Positions 1 to 9,835 of a stretch of 64,000 nucleotides of DNA are shown in pieces. Location: assembly GCF_020360975.1 (NCBI RefSeq), contig NW_025408668.1:1674001-1738000 (forward strand), read 5' to 3'. The DNA comes from Hirsutella rhossiliensis. Its lineage: Eukaryota; Ascomycota; Sordariomycetes; Hypocreales; Ophiocordycipitaceae. The translations under genes were made by a program, and so were the position numbers. The notes under the pieces are model-generated. The model was not told the origin of the DNA and ran no database searches. It saw nothing but the letters and a program-made list of their open reading frames with translations. Positions within the stretch are counted from its first letter, which is position 1. The number at the start of each line of letters is the position of its first letter.

Positions 1-1
1 T

Positions 2-545
2 TCCGTGGAGTTCTGGTGCGAATTCGGGGCCACGGAGCTCAAGTATAAGCATAGCATCCCGAAGACGCTCGTGACGCAGGTAGGCCAGGCGAGGCCGGAC
101 GACGAAGCCAGCGCACTATTCCTATAGTGGATAAGGCCGATCCTACGGGAGCACGAGGCGGCGTGTCGGAAGGCAGCAGGGGCGCGCTGCGAGAGTTGCG
201 GCGAAGTCGCAAAGGATATTCTATAGAGCCCGATATCGTACCTACATGTAGAGAGGCCGTTTATGGTCGTGGTCGTGTCGTCATTCTGCGGCTAAGAAGG
301 ATGCGAAATAAGGGCGAGGCAGGAAATGCAGGACACGATAGCAGAGGCGGGGCAGGCGGACGGAAGTATAGGCGCAAAGCAAATGCAAGGGCAGATGCAT
401 AGAGCACAGAGGGGAAGGTCTGCCGGGTTTGTGGAGAGATGGCGGGGGCGAGGAGGTGCAGCCGATGCCTGGCGGTCGCGTATTACAGCAGGCAACACCA
501 AAAGGAGGACTAGAAGGTACACAAGAAGGGATGCAAGCCAAAGGC
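2..545 (+). pseudogene. MYND-type zinc-finger protein, broken fragment
   Basis: Cysteine-rich coding sequence runs in from the left edge. One frame (from base 2) reads through TAG at 125-127 and shows a CESCGE motif and a later C-x4-C-like pair. A +1-shifted frame from about 418 gives a recognisable MYND finger: CRVC, then CSRC, then YYSRQHQKED, a stop where the family has Trp (TGG to TAG), and KVHKKGC. MYND fingers bind zinc and mediate protein contacts. In-frame TAG/TAA codons and one frame change near 350-415 show it is not functional. The 5' part lies outside the window. The finger is clear; the parent protein is unknown. Confidence 0.6.
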
Positions 546-1705
546 AAGCTAGGGAGCTAGTGAGGGGAAGCAAGCAACGCCGTCGAGGCGGCCTTACGGC
601 CAGCCTCAAACGCCGCAACGGCCTTTATAGAACCCGCCGACTTTAACGACCGTCGTCCCTATAGCTTGCATAACTAAGGAACGGCATATAATATTTTATA
701 GTAGAAAACCGTATCCTCTATATAGAGCAATGACCGATAGGCGAGAAGCGGAGTCGGCTTCCGCAACAAAGACGCCTTTTGCCGAGGCGCAACTATAGGC
801 CCCCCGTCGCCGCTAAATGCAGCCGAGAGGTGCGGCGGCAAGCTGGCAAGGAAAAGAGAAGGGGCGAAGCGCAACGCACAGGACACAAATGAGGTCACGG
901 AGAACGTCTAGAGGCAGGCACTTTCGTAAGAAACGGGTTCGGAAGCTAAAGCTGTCCTTGAAAGGGACAAACGCTGTAATGTGCAGAGTAATAGTAATAT
1001 GGGAATCATGCCAGTTTACGAGTCATGCCAGTGTAACAATTATATAAATAGCGCAGTAGGCATTAAGTGCCCGACCCTCCCGATGACCCGGCATTAGGTT
1101 TTAAGTATGTAAATATACGCGGCCTTGCCTGTTTTTTAATATCCCCAAGTCTGCCTTAAACCTCCTTCTTAAGATATACGTGTATATATAAGACTCGGCG
1201 TTCCACTATAACACCCGATAAGTCAAATCATGCATAATATACGGGCGGGGGCTTTACGGCACGACTGACATGCTGCACTTGCACTACACGCAGACTTAAG
1301 CTAAGAGCGATTGACCTGTCGCTAAAAACCTGAAAAGTAAGCCGATATATCAAATAGTGAGAGTGGGATACCTATGTAATAATTACATGTAGCCACCCTA
1401 ATCGTTCTATGCGCGCCTGCTATCTATAGTGTTTAACCGTATATAAATAGCTACCGTATCGCGTATTACGCATTTGCGTTAATTTAGCTGTATCGCCCAC
1501 TATTAATAATATAAATACCTACCGTATGATTATAAGGTAAAGATTATAACATGTATAGCATAATATTATAGGGGAAAAGGAAATTAGAGCTGATATTAAT
1601 ATGCTGCATAAAATACAGATTACATAGTCATCGAAGCGTATAGCCCGAACTGTCCATAACATCTAATCGCGTAAAAACTTAAAGGATACGGACCTGACCT
1701 CTATG
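546..1705. other. Intergenic, no gene recognised
   Basis: Short overlapping frames are present but none has convincing composition. Base content shifts from GC-rich (to about 960) to AT-rich with many TA steps (1000-1700). It probably contains the upstream region of the enterotoxin-like gene and decayed DNA. Confidence 0.5.
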
Positions 1706-1713
1706 TATAAATA
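1706..1713 (+). promoter_or_regulatory. TATA box of the enterotoxin-like gene
   Basis: TATAAATA lies 153 bases before the chosen ATG at 1859. A start site about 30 bases on (near 1735-1745, pyrimidine-rich CTCGCTTTTC) would give a 5' leader of roughly 115 nt. Confidence 0.45.
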
Positions 1714-1858
1714 TCTTTGGAGACAAGTCTCTAAACCCTCGCTTTTCTTATAAGATACAATACACGGACCCAAAGCCTTGTTCTATTCCCTACAGCTGCA
1801 TTTAAGCTTGAAAGAGTCTGAATTGGCCACTTTTGTTGAGTTACCACCTTCGGCAGCT

Positions 1859-3477
1859 ATGATACGCGGGGTCCTATCCTTTGCCACCTGTTGGCTACTA
1901 TGGTCCAGCAACGTCAATGCAATAGCACAACCAGTGGATCATTCAACACCACGGCCGCCACCAGAGCCACCAAGTTTCTCTCCTTCCTTTTTTAATCCCT
2001 TTCTTTTGCCGGATGGCTGTGATGGCTCTTTCTACATGAGACTGTCTCAATGGGACAGTACATATGGGTTGTCTCTAAATTATAATGCTGATGCGCCGTC
2101 ACAATTTGAGAGCCAGGGTGGGATCACGTTTGAAGGGCAAAATCCTTCCAATGACGAAGTTCAGGGAATTCTGCTTGGCTGCAGCCTCCACGAAGTGGAA
2201 CAAGCGGGGAATCAGAATGAACCCAGAATTATCTTTCGCATCGCCCCATCGCCCCACATTGTTTGGTTGGGGGGTACAGTGGCAGGACTTCAATATTTGG
2301 CCATAGGAGGAGTGTTTTGGTCCCAAGTGCAAAGTTGGCGTCTGCTGGATGGCAATGCGCCGGGGGAATGGACCCCAAACCGTGGCTATAGCGAACAAGA
2401 CTGGGGGTCTTTCCAGGCCAATAGCGATTCACTAATAACCTTCCCCAGGGATAGAGGAGGAGGCGCCCGCCTCCGCGAACAAGTTTCCGGCAATGCGGTC
2501 CGATCAGTTGGCAGAGTACGGCATGAAATCGCTCGCACATTCATACATTCTCTAACGGCAAACAATCCCGTTCTTCAACGACTGCTGGATTGGGACCCCA
2601 ATACCGAACCAACCCGCGACTTTCCGTTAATTCGCCTTCGACAACGTAAGACTCCACCCAGTCAGATCAAGGAACTGTACTAACAGCATGTCGCAGCTTT
2701 ACGCTTGGCACATACAGCAATGCGGGCAATCAATTGGAACTCCTTCACTGGTATACCGCCCGAACTATTGCAACCTCTTGCCGATGGCTTGGCGACACTT
2801 GCGCAGTGCGCCATAGTTTACCGTGCGATATTTGGAAATCCAAAACATCCTCGCAGGACAAAAAGAGAGCCCCAATATTGCAACGCACGAGAAACAAATT
2901 GTGGCGCAATCGCGACTGAAGGTTCAGACTCTTGTACCGACTTGATCAACAAGGTCCAGCACAGTAATGTGATCTGCTCAAAAATTGACAAGTTAACCAT
3001 CGACTTTCACCTACGAAATGAATTATGGGACGGAACTTTCGATGTTATTGAAGTTACCTTCAATAATCTTAACACCAGAACCCGTATTGCGAGAAGACCC
3101 TCTAGAGGGGGCAGTTTCACGAAAGAAATTGTCCTTACTGATAATTTCCAAAACAGTATTATTCCCCTAAGCAGTCTCCATGACGTATCTATTATAGATA
3201 CCCCAGATGCCGACTCTAACGGGTTGTGGGACCAGGATAAATGGGGGCTAAAAGGTATGTGGCTTTACAAATTCCTATACCTTAGCCTTGAATCTAACCT
3301 GGAACTTATATAGGGTTTGAATTAAAGGCAAATTGTGCCGGTTCGCCAAAGACGATTTCAATGTCGAAATTCTCAAATGTTGATAAAGATGTTCAGAACA
3401 CGGACGACAGCTGGTTCAAATATGACAAATCCCAGGTGGTCTGGACAGGGTCATTTACAGATAAAGATTGGAAATAG
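1859..3477 (+). CDS. Heat-labile-enterotoxin alpha-chain-like secreted protein, three exons
   Basis: Proposed exons are 1859-2645, 2697-3254 and 3314-3477 (502 residues, phases consistent). Intron 1 (GTAAGA...GCAG, TACTAAC branch at 2678-2684) removes the TAA at 2681; intron 2 is GTATGT...TAG with a TCTAAC branch. The ATG at 1859 begins a good signal peptide (hydrophobic core around residues 4-14), and there is no ATG upstream in frame. A proline-rich linker follows. The ADP-ribosyltransferase-like fold is suggested by the order: Arg near residue 61, GG at 87-88, a GCSL segment at 107, and a GG-x-x-WSQ-x-x-x-W block at 150-159 with a downstream RGY. A GIPPELLQPLADG segment after intron 1 resembles the helical region of fungal members. 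The segment just before the GG-WSQ block (142-148) has no acidic residues, although catalytic Glu residues are expected there in active members, so it may be a non-catalytic relative. The C-terminus may continue (see 3545-3670). Confidence 0.72.
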
Positions 3478-3544
3478 CTTTTGTTACAAACAAAGTATTA
3501 GTATATATACGTCAATTGGCAAGCATTTGTCAACTGGCGCCTGA

Positions 3545-3670
3545 CTTTTGCGTGGCGACGATTATAATAACTTGTGTGTTAAGTGCAGCAGATACCGTCT
3601 AGTTGTCCGTCTTGGCGGTGGCGGCTCAGTAACATTTCCAGGCCCCGATACGCAGTGCGCTTTCTTGTCT
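3545..3670 (+). other. Possible detached C-terminal exon of the enterotoxin-like gene
   Basis: Directly after the gene, another frame gives about 42 codons with protein-like composition: an LRGDD start, paired Cys, a run of Gly in LGGGGSVTFPGPD, then QCAF, before a TAG at 3668-3670. It looks like a secreted-protein tail, not random sequence. Either a third intron joins it to the gene or a frameshift has cut it off. I could not find a convincing splice pair. Confidence 0.35.
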
Positions 3671-3862
3671 CTAGGATTGTAGATCAACTTGCCCCCATTA
3701 CACCCGTTATCGTCGACGGATTCCTGGGCAAATTTTGTCTGTTGACTCTTTTTTATCGTTTCACTCTTCTTTATCGATTCGCCCTTCTTTGGGTAGCACT
3801 TGAAATACCACTTTAAAATAGCTTAGTACTAACTACGTGCTCGACAATAGGGGCGGCTCGAC
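3671..3862. other. Convergent 3' spacer
   Basis: Lies between the plus-strand enterotoxin-like gene and minus-strand genes. It has T-rich stretches (3745-3790) suited to 3' ends, and no gene was recognised. Confidence 0.4.
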
Positions 3863-4295
3863 TTACTCTTTCATTGCTCCACTGCTGAGAACAGCTTTGG
3901 CACTGTAATCGCTTATCAGCCTCTGCCTGATTGCGACATGCTTCTGCGAAAGGACACTTACTTTGCCGTCGCAGAGTTTCAAAACCTCCGCAGGCTTTCT
4001 GCAGTTTTCTTTACACTCTGCACTTTCTGAAGGGTAATAAATGTTGCATTCAAGATAGTTTATTGTACCCTCGTTCGATTGTATGTTGTGCGGCTGGCAT
4101 TCCACTTGAGTGGAGGAATCCTTTTGAAGAACGTCCACGAATTCTTCGGGTGTCTTTTTATCACGTTGGTAAGCTCTAGAGTGCGTCCTTAGATTTAGAG
4201 GGGCTGTTACTAACATTGATTTTCCCTAGTAGTTTAAACTGTTCCAATTCGTACTCTCCGGCGACGACTTTGCCGACGAAAGCAGCCACAACCAT
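3863..4295 (-). CDS. Candidate small cysteine-containing secreted protein
   Basis: A minus-strand frame ending at a TAA at 3863 encodes about 108 residues with five Cys in its second half (VEC, LEC, AEC, ENC, KLC) and a TPEEFVDVLQKD segment. Upstream, an ATG at 4295 begins a short hydrophobic run (MVVAAFVGKVVAG). These join in phase if an intron is removed between a GTACGA donor (4254) and a CTAAG acceptor (4188), giving about 121 residues. The weak signal peptide, uncertain branch point and lack of any recognised family make this tentative. It could equally be the second exon of another transcript or non-coding. It ends head-to-tail with the amidase, 30 bases from it. Confidence 0.32.
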
Positions 4296-4324
4296 GCTGA
4301 GGTACTTCGTCTTGAGGTGTATCA

Positions 4325-6235
4325 CTACTTCATGGGCAGATTCCGCTCCTGGGCCCCTCGCCAGGTGGGCAGCGTCCTTCTCCTCTGAGTGCAGGACATC
4401 ATGTCCTCGATAGCACTGCCCCACCTGACCAGCTCGTCGTCCTTCCACGCCGCTTGCATGATGCCCAAGCCGATGCCCATGCCCGACTCCTTGTGGACGC
4501 CGGCTGGCAGCGTGATCATCGGGGAGCCCGCCTGGGCAGCAATCTTGTAGCTCTGGCCCGGCTCGAGAGGCACCAGCAGGCCGTTGAGCTGCTTGCCCTC
4601 GTGCTGTAGGGCGGCGTCGATGCCGTCGCGAGCTGACCCTTGGCGAAAATTGAGGGCGTCGTTGTAGGCTGCGTCTTGAATGCCTCCCGTGGCGAGCGCC
4701 GCCTCCAGGCCGTCCTGGCCCGAGGGAAAGGCCGGGTGGGCGTTGGGGAAGCCCCCTTCGCTGCCCGAGTAGCGTCGGTTGTACTCGACAATGTCCCGTA
4801 GCGAGCGCATCGGCGAGTAGAGCAGGCGGTCGAGATATTGGTTGATGTTGTTGTAAAAGTCAACCTTGACCACGCTGTACTCAGACCCCTTGTCTGAGGT
4901 TCCGTTGAAGTCCCAGTCCCAGCCTTCCGGGCTGATGATGGACTCGTGTGCCTTGATCTCGGTCATGTTGTAGATCTCGGCGCCGCACGTCTTCAGGAGG
5001 TTGATGACGATTAACAGCACGTCCCTGGTCTCAGGATCGGTCAAGCGCCAGAAGCTCTGCCACGGAATGCCGAACTTGGCCTCTTTCAGGATCTCCTTTG
5101 TGCTCAGGAGCTTCTCGAAGCTCTTCTCGGGTATGTGAAGCGTGGATTGAAGCTCGGTGTAAGGGTCCAGCTTGTCGGATCCGTAGATTGCGACGAGGGC
5201 CAAGACGGCATCCCGGACGGTGCGGCCAAAGGTACCGACGGAATCTTGGTGCTCCGACTCGGGGATGACGCCGGCGCGCGAGGTCAGGCCGACGGTTGGC
5301 TTGAAGCCGACGATCTGGTTGCGCATCGCCGGGTTAATGACTATGATGGTCCAGATCCCCGTCAGAACTACGGTTTCAGCTCTCCACTCCGAATCAGACA
5401 CATCCAGGGGGGTAAGAAGGGCCCTGGCTGGCCTCGCCACCTACCACTGCCGTCGGTCTCGGTGCCGATGGAGAAGGCAACGGCGTTGGCCGCCACGCCG
5501 ACGGCGCTGCCGGAGCTGCTGCCGCCAGGGTTGACCATCAGGTTGTAGGCGCTGCGGCACTGGCCGCCACGAGGCGAGTAGCCCTCGGAGTAGTTCGTGC
5601 TGCGCATGTCGGCCCATTCGCTCATAGCGGCCTTGCCGAGGAGCAGGGCGCCGGCGTCACGGAGCCGCTTCAACACGGTCGCGTCCCGCCGCGGCCGGCT
5701 GCCCAGCAGCGCCCAGCTTCCGGCCGTGGTCTCCATCATGTCGTTGCTCGCAATGTTGTCCTTGATGGTGAACGGGATGCCGTGGAGCGGGCCGGAGGCG
5801 TTGCCGGCGCGTCGCTCTGCGTCTCGCAGGGTGGCTGCCTCGAAGATTTCGGGATTCTCTTGCATAACAGAGCTTCAGGTTTTAAGGCAGGCCGGAGTCA
5901 GCTTCCTCGTCGCGATATACCATGCAGAGCCCCAGCTCGACGCACTTGAGATACGGCCGCGTCTGAAAGGTCCGCTTCAGATAGCAGTGGACGAGTTGGA
6001 CAGACGTCACCCGGCCATCGTGCAGCGCCTCCTGCATCTGCCCGATCGTGGCCTCCTCGAGCTGGAAGCCGTTGCAATCTCCCATGACTAGGTGCGGAGG
6101 CAGCTGCGCATTGTTGTCCGCGATTGACGGCGGCGCACAGTTGCAGAGGCGACACAAATGCTTCGCCGGCGCGGGGGCCAGGCCTACCGCGGCCGACGCG
6201 AGCAAGCCCAGCAATTGGAAGGACGTCCACGACAT
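4325..6235 (-). CDS. Secreted amidase-signature family amidase, three exons
   Basis: Exons (minus strand) are 6235-5946, 5872-5445 and 5340-4325, giving 577 residues. Introns are 73 nt (GTGCGT...GAAG) and 104 nt (GTAGGT...ATAG, CTGAC branch). The N-terminus MSWTSFQLLGLLASAAVGLA is a signal peptide. Catalytic elements of the amidase signature follow in order: Lys in FTIKDN, the cis-Ser in NPGGSSSGSAVG, and the nucleophile Ser in GTETDGS, whose codon lies just before intron 2. After it come VINPA and GFKPTVGLTSRAGVIP. The Ser-cisSer-Lys triad is therefore complete and hydrolysis of amide C-N bonds is expected; the substrate is unknown. The ending (RRRTLPTWRGAQERNLPMK) is close to the usual family length. 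Many fungal relatives have the same architecture. It is higher in GC than its flanks and shows no RIP. Confidence 0.9.
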
Positions 6236-6332
6236 TGTCGTAGCCTACGCTCTTGGCCGCTGGCTTCATCGGCGAAGATGCTGGAGGACAAAAACTGGTG
6301 AACGAAGTGTGTTAAGCGGATATTTAGTTATA

Positions 6333-6340
6333 CCTTATAC
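6333..6340 (-). promoter_or_regulatory. TATA-like element of the amidase gene
   Basis: On the minus strand the sequence reads GTATAAGG, about 100 bases before the amidase ATG. The spacing is plausible for a fungal promoter. Confidence 0.3.
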
Positions 6341-7755
6341 TGTGTATGTATGTCGTACATACTTTTCTATAACACTTCACCTAGATGCGTACCTAGACGC
6401 CTACACCCTGCGATTGTGTGACCCATCGTCGTAAAAGAGTTACTACAAGAAACATGCGAGGCCGTTCATTAGCTGTCGCTGCGAATTGCCTCGCGCCTTA
6501 AGCTCAAAGGGTGTCGTCCGTCCCCGGTGCATCATCTTTATTTACTAACTCGTTGGAGTGATTTACACATTTAAACACCGGCTCGCGAGGAAAAGGAAAT
6601 CAGGAAAAAGGTCTCCTTACAAGGGAAAAACGGTAGGGAAAAGGGACGAGGCAGCGGTTGGATGGCATGCGTGAGTGCAAACAACAAGAGAACGTCAATC
6701 GCCAGCGCCATCATATCCGGCGGCCAGGACAGCCTCCAGCGGCGCAAAGACCCTCTCCCCTCTCCCTCTCCCTCCTTCCTCCTCTCCCCCTCTCCCTCTT
6801 CACCTCGACTACTCGTGCCCCACGACTAACATTGCTACACTCTCTGCTCTCTTTTTCTTTTCATTTTCTTTCTGCCCCGTAGGCCCTCGAGGGGGCTTGC
6901 GGCCGGCCCATGACTTCGTGGGCTTTCTCAGTCACCCGGCCTCGGCCAAAGACTGACACTATTACGGCTTCACTGCCGTGCCTGGAACCCGCTGACGGGG
7001 GAAGGGCCCCGGATTTCCGACCGACCTCAGAGCCTCAGGAATATTCTATGAATCTAGTCTTCTCTAGCCTAGCTAGCACGTCTTTTGCCCTGATAGGGAT
7101 GTCCCAAACGGTAATCAATACTACTACTACTACTACCACTCAAGTGGGTCGCACTCCCTTGTATTCTTCCTTTCTTGGCATTAGCGCTAAGGAATCTGCT
7201 GTATACAACGCTCGGGCGCTAACAAGGGCGATCAGCAACACGCTCAGCGCGAGCTGAGGGCGGCCATGGCACCTAACACGGTGGACTAGGCGCGACTAAA
7301 ATCCCAAGAACAGGAATCGATTTCTCCCACGAACGCCCCAGGAGCTGGAGAAGTGCTCCTACGGCAGGTTCCCCGCGGTTGTCTTGCCGAACTGCAGTTG
7401 CGACGATGCGCACAGCAACCCGACGACTCTTCATTCGGCTCCACAAGCAGCAACAGCGCCGACTCCGACATCGCCCAAGAGGACGTATCGCACGAGGTGT
7501 AGAGCAGCAGCAAGCATGAAGATCAGGAAGTGGAAGAACTCTTGATTTAGCTATCTAGAGGGGAAAAGGAGCAACATCTTTATAGATGACATAAAGGAGT
7601 GGCTGGGAGATGCTAAAAGCATCTGATCATAGAGTGTAGGTAGGTGCCTATAACGTGTGCATAATGTTGATGGTTGGTGTGGCTGTTTGGCATAGTGTAG
7701 ATGGTAGGGGTCAGCCTGTTGGAGGCTGATATCCTGTGTGTGACAGGACGCTGTA
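6341..7755. other. Upstream spacer with pyrimidine tract and small ORF remnants
   Basis: It contains a long CT-rich tract (about 6740-6870), as often seen in fungal promoters and leaders, a short (ACT)n run at 7119-7137, and a plus-strand frame 7297-7550 with Gln/Ser/Asp-rich composition broken by TAG. The stretch 7600-7755 directly precedes the LINE ORF1 and may be its 5' leader. No gene can be named. Confidence 0.4.
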
Positions 7756-8984
7756 ATGGGAGACGCAGCAGACGAAACCGAGACCGACGAACCGGATGAC
7801 CTGCCTGAGCCTCGAGGCCCAGCAGTAACGGTTGCCCACCCGGCAGAGACTCATCGCCAGCCAGACAGAAGCACAGCGGGCAAAGCTGGCCGTATTCCGC
7901 GCATTCTGCACTGTATTCAACCAGACGGCCGCCCAGTTCACCTCAGCCCAAGCTCTCAACTTCGCCAAGGACTTCTCGCGCGGCTTCCTCAGCTACTGGG
8001 ACGACGCGCTCAACGGCGCGCCCACACGCTGGTAAGAACGCCAACAACCGCCAAGGAAGAGACAGAACTGCTATGGCCAAGAAGGGGATGGCACAGACAG
8101 GGGTCCCCCTGCCGGTCCACCTAGATCCACGGCCCCGGAAGAACCCCCCGCTCCAGCCGCCTAGGGATGACCTGTGTCTTCGTGCGGCTCGACGAATCGT
8201 CCCCAGCGTGGGGCTTCCAGGGACACGCCATTAGATCTCGTGGCTAAGACCCTCAACCTAGGGGCAGAACGCAGGCCACAGGTCGCCCGGGTGAAGACTT
8301 GATGGGCCATACGGGCCTCCGGGAGGCGAGAGACCTGCTCGTGGGAAAGTAGGATAGCTGGGCGGCTCGCCTCGGAGCCGTGGCGGTTGAAGGCTTCCAG
8401 AAATGGCACATATACGCTGTGGCAGACTGCCCCAGGCAGCTCACGGATATCTGGGGGGCCGTCGTGGACTATGACCAAGCTATCAAAGAGGAGATCAGGC
8501 TCCAGACAGGCGGCGAGCCAATCGATGTCCACGTGGCTAAGAGATACGCCGAAAGCTCTGACCAGCCCACTGTGACGATGGTTGTGTCTTTCGAGGCGCC
8601 GATACAGAGGAGATGGCGGCACTTCGGCACCAGCCGACTAGCCCGACTGATCGCCAAGAACCCCCAGCCCGCGCAGTGCGATAACTGTTGGCATTTCCAC
8701 TCCCGCGCTACGCATGCGACCGAAAACAGGCCTGCCGACGATGCGGCGGGAAAGACCACCGCGATAACGTCTGTAAGCACCCGGAGAGGTGCGTGAACTG
8801 CTCCAGGCCCCTCCCGGCAGACCATACGGATTGTCCTGCAAGGCCCCGGCGCTCGCACGGCCAACTCGCGCGGCTCTCGAAGATCGAAAAGTACGCCATA
8901 AGGAAGATCGGCTCCCAGCTATATCGGCAAGTCAATATGGAACTCGAACGGGACACGGCTACCGCCTCCCCCCAATTCTCCTAA
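7756..8984 (+). pseudogene. Tad-like LINE ORF1 (gag-like, zinc-knuckle) remnant
   Basis: In shifting frames: an N-terminal segment at 7832-8035 (AVFRAFCTVFNQTAAQF, then SYWDDALNG), a central segment at 8380-8700 (SDQPTVTMVVSFEAP, HFGTSRLARLI, QCDNCWHFHSR), and CCHC-type knuckles at 8700-8870 (CDRKQACRRCGGKDH, CVNCSRP). The central domain and knuckles are ORF1 hallmarks; the protein binds element RNA. At least two frame changes and a stop near 8300 break it. An antisense copy of 8520-8990 is at 49.26-49.71 kb. Confidence 0.75.
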
Positions 8985-9239
8985 GGACCGACCCCGTCGC
9001 CCTGCGCGAGAGCCGCCGAGACTCGCCTAGGCACGCAACAGGACCAGCAGCAGCAGCAATGCCAACCCCAGCGGCTGCCACCGCCTACCCGCCCGCCGGC
9101 GCCCGACTTCACAACGCTTCTCTTACCGCAGCATGAGACAGTGGTCGCAGCGGACAGTGCCGAGTCTCCCAAGAAGAGGCGCCGACAGAATGCACGCCTC
9201 AAACCATATGAGTGACAGGCCCCCGACACTAAGAAGCAG

Positions 9240-9755
9240 CGACAGGGGAACGATCCGAGTTCTCCACGCCAACGTGGCCAAAATAAGGGCCTATCATACC
9301 ATAGCCCTACGACTAGCAGAAGCAGGAGATTACGACGTCGTGCTCATCCAGGAACCAAACGCCTAGATTGAAACAGAGAATGGGGCATATAGGACCCAGA
9401 CGCACTGGTCCTTCCACGCCTTTGCCCCAGAACGAGCCTGGGAGCCAGACCAGGCCCCGAGGGTGATTTCATATGTCCGTAACGATGCGGATATACGGAT
9501 AGAGCAGCTCTGCCTCACGCCTACGCGCGATCTACTCTGGCTCCGGGTAAATGGCATTCTCATTATCAACTGCTACTGACATGAGGGGACACTCTGAGCC
9601 ACTCGAATACATCCTCTACCAACATGAGGTCCCTGAGAAATGTCTTATTGCGGGCGACTTCAACGCCTTCCACTGGCCTGCCTCGTTTCTGGCCAGCATT
9701 CGAGAGGATATCGGTGATGCTCTTGTCCGGCCATATACCGAAGAATGCTCTTAAG
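9240..9755 (+). pseudogene. Tad-like LINE ORF2, endonuclease domain fragment
   Basis: The frame at 9255 reads IRVLHANVAKIRAYH, then VVLIQEPNA: the N and E motifs of the endonuclease/exonuclease/phosphatase fold. After a stop at 9364 it continues with APRVISYVRND and LLWLRVNG. Following a frame shift at about 9580, GDFNAFH gives the D-x-N motif. The domain nicks target DNA for target-primed reverse transcription. TAG stops at 9364 and 9577 plus the frameshift show it is dead, and it is cut off before the reverse transcriptase. Confidence 0.75.
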
Positions 9756-9835
9756 ATGTCTCTCTGAACGTAAAGCACTGGCACGTCTTGACAGTTTTCG
9801 AAGGAATTAAGGTGCTCGAAATGAAGCAATTGCGG

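Larger units (their letters stand above)
7756..9835 (+). mobile_element. Tad-like non-LTR retrotransposon (LINE), 5' part only, decayed
   Basis: Order is ORF1 with zinc knuckles, then the start of ORF2 with an AP-type endonuclease domain. The reverse transcriptase that should follow is missing; sequence breaks off near 9830 into AT-rich DNA. Several stops and frame shifts show it is dead, but CpA sites are largely kept, so RIP here is light. A 3' Tad-like part (minus strand) occurs at 37.6-39.2 kb and a second ORF1 piece at 49.3-49.7 kb. Confidence 0.75.

Noticed and set aside
127..900. Overlapping ORFs on both strands at the left edge
   Set aside because: Only the frames carrying the Cys pairs and the MYND finger have recognisable content.
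1778..1858. Longer start for the enterotoxin-like gene
   Set aside because: The open stretch begins at TTG, not ATG; the first ATG is at 1859 and starts a signal peptide.
2681..2683. In-frame TAA splitting the enterotoxin-like gene into two genes or a pseudogene
   Set aside because: It lies inside a GT-AG intron with a perfect TACTAAC branch point, and removing 51 nt keeps the frame.
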